Positions 59,570-64,000 of a DNA stretch of 64,000 bases are shown here, in pieces; position 1 is the first letter of the stretch; every line of letters starts with the position of its first letter. Both the position numbers and the translations under genes were made by a program. The stretch is from the NCBI RefSeq assembly GCF_040786285.1, contig NZ_JBFMKQ010000001.1, positions 620,001 to 684,000 on the forward strand. Reading direction: 5' to 3'. This DNA comes from Aquimarina sp040786285 (GTDB lineage Bacteria > Bacteroidota > Bacteroidia > Flavobacteriales > Flavobacteriaceae). The notes under the pieces were generated by a model. It saw only the letters and a list, made by a program, of their open reading frames with translations. It did not search any database and had not been told where the DNA came from.

Positions 59570-60730
59570 ATGAAGGATAGTATTCAATTTGAAGATGTTT
59601 TAATATATTTTTCAAAATCTATTTTGGCAAAAAATAATGAGGAAGATGTTTTATGGGACTTGGCAAAAAATTGTATCTCCAAATTAGGCTTTGTAGATTG
59701 TGTAATTTATACCGTGGATTATACAAGCAAAACCTTAATACAAAAGGCGGCTTACGGACCTAAAAGCCCAAATGAGAACAGGATATACAATCCTGTAAAA
59801 ATTGCTATAGGTCAAGGAATATCGGGTAATGTAGCCCTTACTGGGATTGCCGAAATTAATAATGACACCTCAAAAAACCCCAAATATATTGTTGATGACC
59901 AACATCGATTATCAGAAATTACCATCCCCATAGTTATAGAAAACACCGTTTATGGAATTATAGATTGTGAACATCCAGATAAGAATTTTTTTACCCAACA
60001 GCATTTAACGATACTGTCTGCAATTGCTTCTTTTTGTTCGATAAAGATCAATAGTATCAGAGCTGATAAGAGGTTGAGAGAAGAGCAAGAAAATACCCTT
60101 AGGGTTAAGCAAGAATTGATAAAGCTAAAGCTAAAAGCATTTCGCTCACAAATGAACCCCCATTTTGTATTTAATACACTAAATGCTATCCAGTATTTTA
60201 TTACTTCAGAAAATAAAAAACATGCTGTGGATTATCTTTCTACCTTTAGTAAACTAATTAGGTTCTATTTGAAATACATAGAAAAAGAAGCGGTACATCT
60301 AGTTGATGAAATCGATATGCTCCATTGGTATTTAAAAATTCAAAAATTGAGGTATGAAGATCAGTTTGATTATTTTATTGATTCCAAAAATATTTCAAAA
60401 AATGGAAAAGCCTCAATACCTTCCTTCATTTTACAAACTTTACTAGAAAATATGATCGAGCAAGCTATTTACAAACAAAAGAAAAATTACACAATCCACC
60501 TGGCATTTACTATCAAAAAAAAGAATGTTCTTGTAGATATTTCTTGTACATCTGATTATAATAAGACAAAAAATAGAGCAATCCCTCATTATAGAAAACA
60601 ATTCTTAACATGGAAAGACCAAGTACAGCAATTTAATTCTCTTACAGATATTGATAACCAAATTACATTTTCTTGTAATTCTAAATCAAACAATGATAAA
60701 ATCATACTCACCTTACCTAATTTATCTTAG
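59570..60730 (+). CDS. GAF-domain LytS-family histidine kinase with degenerate ATPase end
   Basis: A 386-residue protein without TM helices: GAF domain (about 8-160), coiled coil (163-190), then a LytS-type kinase core with phospho-acceptor His198 in QMNPHFVFNTLNAIQYF. The ATPase domain keeps part of the N box (LLENMIEQAI, 291-300), but the glycine boxes (DNGxG and GxG) are missing; SCTSDYNKTKNRA stands at that place. ATP binding is therefore doubtful. It overlaps nothing and lies 3 bases before the LytTR regulator gene, with which it forms an operon. Confidence 0.85.
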   Translation: MKDSIQFEDVLIYFSKSILAKNNEEDVLWDLAKNCISKLGFVDCVIYTVDYTSKTLIQKAAYGPKSPNENRIYNPVKIAIGQGISGNVALTGIAEINNDTSKNPKYIVDDQHRLSEITIPIVIENTVYGIIDCEHPDKNFFTQQHLTILSAIASFCSIKINSIRADKRLREEQENTLRVKQELIKLKLKAFRSQMNPHFVFNTLNAIQYFITSENKKHAVDYLSTFSKLIRFYLKYIEKEAVHLVDEIDMLHWYLKIQKLRYEDQFDYFIDSKNISKNGKASIPSFILQTLLENMIEQAIYKQKKNYTIHLAFTIKKKNVLVDISCTSDYNKTKNRAIPHYRKQFLTWKDQVQQFNSLTDIDNQITFSCNSKSNNDKIILTLPNLS

Positions 60731-60733
60731 ATT

Positions 60734-61486
60734 ATGAGCTTAAAAGCAATTATAGTAGATGATGAAAAGCATAGTAGAGAAACGTTAAAAAATCTAATAA
60801 GCGAATTTTGTACTGATGTCAGTATTATGGCATCTGCAGGATCTGTAGAAGAAGCAATTACTGCTATAGCTACTACAAATCCAGATGTTGTCTTTTTGGA
60901 TATAGAATTACAATCTGGTACTGGGTTTGACATTCTTACTCAGATTAAACTTATAAATTTTGAAATCATATTTATTACCGCTTTTGAACAGTATGCTATT
61001 AAAGCTGTAAAATACAGCTCATTAGATTATTTATTAAAACCCATAGATCTTGATGAACTTATCAAAGCGGTTGAAAAAGCTAAGAATAAAAAAAATAAAG
61101 AGGTATATAACATGCAATTAGAAACCCTAGTTCATAATTTACAACAACAGCCCAAGTTGCATAAAATATGTCTCTCTACTACAGATGGTTTTGAATTTAT
61201 TTCTATAGAAAGTATTATTTATTGCAAAGCTAATGGTTCTTATACTGCATTTTATCTAAAAGATAAAAAAACAGTGCTAGTTAGTAAACATTTAAAAGAA
61301 TATGAAAACTTACTTGATCATCAATCTTTTATGAGGATACATAATAGTTTTTTAATCAATCTCAAAGAAGTAGAAAAATATATAAAATCAGATGGTGGTT
61401 ATATCTTAATGAGTAATAATGACACCGTAAATATTTCAAAAAGCAAAAAAGACACCTTTCTAAATGCAATGAATCATCTACAATAA
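60734..61486 (+). CDS. LytTR-family response regulator
   Basis: The 250-residue regulator has a receiver domain (1-120) with Asp9, Asp10, phospho-acceptor Asp56 (VVFLDIELQSGTG), Thr/Ala at FITAFEQY and Lys at YLLKPID. A LytTR DNA-binding domain (about 140-248) has ESIIYCKANGSYTAFYLKDK and FMRIHNSFLINLKEVEKYIK. It follows the first kinase and precedes the second by 181 bases, so it probably receives phosphate from one or both. The 21-bp direct repeats nearby match its expected binding sites. Confidence 0.94.
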   Translation: MSLKAIIVDDEKHSRETLKNLISEFCTDVSIMASAGSVEEAITAIATTNPDVVFLDIELQSGTGFDILTQIKLINFEIIFITAFEQYAIKAVKYSSLDYLLKPIDLDELIKAVEKAKNKKNKEVYNMQLETLVHNLQQQPKLHKICLSTTDGFEFISIESIIYCKANGSYTAFYLKDKKTVLVSKHLKEYENLLDHQSFMRIHNSFLINLKEVEKYIKSDGGYILMSNNDTVNISKSKKDTFLNAMNHLQ

Positions 61487-61667
61487 TGAAATTATAAAAT
61501 AAGAAAACTGAAATCAAATTTTCAACAGGCTTATGAATAGTTTTTTATCTTTAAGCTTATTATATAATATAAACTACATAAAAAATTTACCTCAATCAGA
61601 TTGATCTATTTAAACAGGTTCAAGACAGATGAGTTTTTAAACCTAATGCTTAATTTCAACTCCAAAC

Positions 61668-63524
61668 ATGCCTAAGAGCTTACTATATTTGATTTGTATT
61701 TATTTTCTATTCGGCATACATCAAGATGATACATATGGGCAACAAAAATTAAATAGACATGGAACCAAGCTTCCGTTTACAATTTATAAAACTGATAATG
61801 AAAAACTCTATATAGGGGATCTCATAAAATCTGATACATTATTTAAGCCTGTTCATTTACTGGCTAAAAAAACAAATCCTAAAGATATTTTTTGGGTGAA
61901 AATTGACTTAATCAAAGAGATAAATACATTAAAAACAGATAGTATTTGGTATCTACGATCTCGTTATTATAATTACGCCTCTATATTTTATGAGGAAAAT
62001 TTCAAATTAAAAGAAAAAAAATTCGGAAGATTTGATAAATCAATAAAAAACAAATCCATTGTATATGCTCCTGGAGTCCCTTTTACGTATACCTCACTTA
62101 TAGAAAATCGTTTTATCTATCTTAAGTTAAAACACGTAATTAGTATGGAACCCACTCACATTTTTAAGTTCCACTATTCTTCTAATATAGCAGAACAGTT
62201 AAAAGAAGATTATTATAGCTGGAAGGATATTAAAACTTTAATCCCTAAATATCTTTTTACTGGAGTCTGTTTGATTGTATTTGTACTCACCATTGCATTT
62301 TTTATTACTTCTAGAAAAAAAGAATTCTTATTTTATTCTCTATACGTTTTTTGGCTTTTCGTTTATCTAAATGGTGATGTTTTCAGAACCAACAATCTCA
62401 TTTTTGGAGGTTTTAATATAATAAGTCATTGGTTTCAGCAGATTGCACAGGTACTCATCAACCTATCTTATGTGCTTTTCGTATGCCAATATTTAATAAC
62501 TAAAAAAGAGTATCCTAAACTTCATAGAGTTTTACAAATTATCATTTATATTTTGATCGCTATTGTAATCTTGGACACCTCTTTCTTCTATATTAAATAT
62601 TTTGCAGGACATATTCAAATCATGAATATCCAACGCATCATCATGACGCTTTTTGGTACTGGCGGCATGATCTATTTATTGTTTTATGCAAAAAACCGCT
62701 TGGCTTATTTTATAGTTTGTGGATCGTTTTTGTATATGATTGGAGCTTTAGGCCTACTCTTTCTAAAAGACCCTACCTATATGATCATGGGTGCGTCGTT
62801 AGAAATTACAATTTTTGCATTAGGATTGGCATACAAAATTCATCAAGAACAAAAAGAAAAACTATATTTTCAAAAAGAATCATTGATTAATAACAACAAA
62901 GCTTTACGAGCGCAGATAAATCCTCATTTTATCTTTAATTCTTTGGGTTCCATACAACATCTAATACTTTCTGACAAGAAAGAATCTGCTATCCAGTATC
63001 TAAACAAGTTTAGTACATTAACCAGAAATCTACTAGAAAGTTCTATTGAAACTACGGTGGTATTATCAGACGAAATAAAATTGCTAAAAAAGTATATCGA
63101 GCTAGAAGCACTTCGTTTTGACAATAGTTTTGATTACAACATCATTTTAAAAGAGGATTTAGATCCTGAAGCAGAAGAAATTCCAATGCTTATAGTACAA
63201 CCATTTGTAGAAAATGCCCTTATATATGGTCTATTACATAAAAAAGAAGATGATAAACAGTTAACTATTACCTTCTACAAAGGTGATACTTATATCATAT
63301 GTGAAGTAGAAGATAACGGTATTGGTAGAACCGCTTCTAGAAAAATGCAATCCATCTATAAAAGTGATAAAAAATCTAGAGGGATCCAAGTAACTCAAAA
63401 CCGATTGCAACTCCTTAACCCACTAGAAGAAAAAAACATCTGTATTATCGACAAAGTTGATCATTTGGGGCAGCCATCTGGCACCAAAGTAGTGATCAAA
63501 ATCCCTACAGATCTTATTTTTTAG
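61668..63524 (+). CDS. 7TMR-DISM-like LytS-family sensor kinase
   Basis: A 618-residue membrane protein: signal peptide (1-24), an extracytoplasmic sensor domain (about 30-185), seven TM helices (195-390), a short linker, then a LytS-type core with His420 in QINPHFIFNSLGSIQHL. The ATPase domain has an N box in VQPFVENALIYGLLHKKEDD and an intact DNGIGRT and GIQV motif. Unlike the GAF kinase, it should bind ATP. It is likely the real phosphate donor for the regulator. Confidence 0.92.
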   Translation: MPKSLLYLICIYFLFGIHQDDTYGQQKLNRHGTKLPFTIYKTDNEKLYIGDLIKSDTLFKPVHLLAKKTNPKDIFWVKIDLIKEINTLKTDSIWYLRSRYYNYASIFYEENFKLKEKKFGRFDKSIKNKSIVYAPGVPFTYTSLIENRFIYLKLKHVISMEPTHIFKFHYSSNIAEQLKEDYYSWKDIKTLIPKYLFTGVCLIVFVLTIAFFITSRKKEFLFYSLYVFWLFVYLNGDVFRTNNLIFGGFNIISHWFQQIAQVLINLSYVLFVCQYLITKKEYPKLHRVLQIIIYILIAIVILDTSFFYIKYFAGHIQIMNIQRIIMTLFGTGGMIYLLFYAKNRLAYFIVCGSFLYMIGALGLLFLKDPTYMIMGASLEITIFALGLAYKIHQEQKEKLYFQKESLINNNKALRAQINPHFIFNSLGSIQHLILSDKKESAIQYLNKFSTLTRNLLESSIETTVVLSDEIKLLKKYIELEALRFDNSFDYNIILKEDLDPEAEEIPMLIVQPFVENALIYGLLHKKEDDKQLTITFYKGDTYIICEVEDNGIGRTASRKMQSIYKSDKKSRGIQVTQNRLQLLNPLEEKNICIIDKVDHLGQPSGTKVVIKIPTDLIF

Positions 63525-63538
63525 TAATAAGACAATTA

Positions 63539-63646
63539 CGATCAATCACCCAAAACTTCCTATCAATCAAAACCATACATCTATCAATTGAAAGACACCT
63601 ACTGTCAATTACCTCCTAACGGTTTTTCGTTAACACTCTAAATTTG
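63539..63646 (+). promoter_or_regulatory. Four-unit LytTR-type direct repeat and -7 box
   Basis: CGATCAATCA, CTATCAATCA, CTATCAATTG and CTGTCAATTA begin at 63539, 63560, 63581 and 63602, a strict 21-base period. TAAATTTG (63639-63646) matches the Bacteroidota -7 consensus and lies 35 bases after the core of the last unit (63604), exactly as at 59541. No -33 TTG is present, which fits an activator-dependent promoter. It precedes the secreted protein gene at 63732. Confidence 0.65.
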
Positions 63647-63731
63647 ATAATACATTGATATATAGCATAGTTTCATTATATGAAATTGCTGCTATTCTAA
63701 ATCATCAAATTAATCTTAAAATCATGAAATC

Positions 63732-64000
63732 ATGAAAAAAACACTTTTCACACTAGGGGCAACCTTATTCATTTTAACAACAAATGCTCAGATTGACATG
63801 GAAAACAAAAACCTCTTGGATGCTAATAAAGTTACCATTAACGATATTGGATCTGGAGAAGGAATTGATTGGAAAAGCGGAAGAAACATTTCGGTTTACT
63901 CTACTTCCCAAGGCGGAAGTAACGAATTTCGATTTAACACCACCACTTTTTATCCTTTCAAATTTATGGGAGGAAGAATGAGTATTAATGATCCTTTTAG
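63732..64000 (+). CDS. Secreted protein, N-terminal part only (runs off window)
   Basis: The ATG at 63732 opens a frame to the window edge (89 codons). MKKTLFTLGATLFILTTNAQ is a signal peptide. The next part (NLLDANKVTINDIGSGEGID, ISVYSTSQGGSNEFRF) is a repeat-like surface-protein start; the complete protein is probably much longer. The gene lies downstream of four LytTR-type repeats and directly after the two-component genes, so it is a probable target. Confidence 0.75.
   Translation, partial: MKKTLFTLGATLFILTTNAQIDMENKNLLDANKVTINDIGSGEGIDWKSGRNISVYSTSQGGSNEFRFNTTTFYPFKFMGGRMSINDPF

Noticed and set aside
61590..61605. TCAATCAGATTGA inverted motif upstream of the second LytS kinase as another LytTR site
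   Set aside because: It is an inverted pair and not a 21-base direct repeat, and no -7 box lies at the distance seen in the other two promoters.
1..64000. tRNA, rRNA, CRISPR, prophage or IS elements
   Set aside because: By reading, no tRNA-like cloverleaf, rRNA segment, regular spacer-repeat array, integrase or transposase was found.

Overview
The window looks like chromosome of a marine-type member of the Flavobacteriaceae (Bacteroidota), perhaps close to Aquimarina. The evidence is AT-rich DNA, a gliding lipoprotein gene (gldH), a complete Bat aerotolerance operon, Bacteroidota-style TonB/FecR/ECF-sigma genes, many small lipoproteins with a Cys-Ser-x-Asp start, and interspersed flavobacterial repeats. 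No rRNA, tRNA, phage, IS transposase or CRISPR array was seen.

Layout. 0-5 kb: end of a secreted protein, enoyl-CoA hydratase, NtrY-like histidine kinase, and a fused oligopeptide ABC ATPase. 5-13 kb (minus strand): a 3-oxoacid CoA-transferase whose two subunit genes are separated by a 1-Cys peroxiredoxin, then PBP1A-gldH-ricT and trhO. 13-21.6 kb: recA, a lipoprotein, an ECF sigma factor overlapping a membrane-bridging barrel protein, a TPR histidine kinase, plsC and trpS. 21.6-30.5 kb: small lipoproteins and membrane proteins, one lipoprotein made of 94-residue repeats, pheS, a Kelch-like lipoprotein and a CREST-type membrane protein. 30.7-38.5 kb: a transglutaminase-7TM / ATP-grasp / outer-membrane operon divergent from an ECF sigma - FecR - TonB receptor operon. 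38.5-44.5 kb: a toxin-antitoxin-like pair, cvpA, and a SulP / beta-carbonic anhydrase / SulP cluster. 44.7-56.3 kb: alpha/beta hydrolase, DUF418 protein, and the moxR-DUF58-X-batABCDE operon. 56.5-64 kb: SDR oxidoreductase, AlbA_2 protein, phosphoesterase, and a LytS/LytTR system with two kinases and one regulator, ending in a truncated secreted-protein gene.

Two regulatory circuits can be read from the DNA. First, 21-bp-period direct repeats of the kind bound by LytTR regulators lie upstream of the LytTR operon (two units) and upstream of the secreted gene at 63.7 kb (four units). In both, the last unit lies exactly 35 bp before a TAnnTTTG-like -7 box. This suggests autoregulation plus control of the surface-protein gene. 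Second, a 31-bp promoter-like element occurs as two inverted copies flanking the ECF sigma gene at 34.5 kb. One copy faces the FecR/TonB-receptor operon, the other the transglutaminase-7TM/ATP-grasp operon. This suggests one sigma factor drives both.

Two long 'empty' regions (4.8-5.4 kb and 12.9-13.8 kb) hold minus-strand micro-ORFs followed by terminator hairpins. They may encode small peptides, including one of 28 residues with a Cys/Thr/Ser-rich core.
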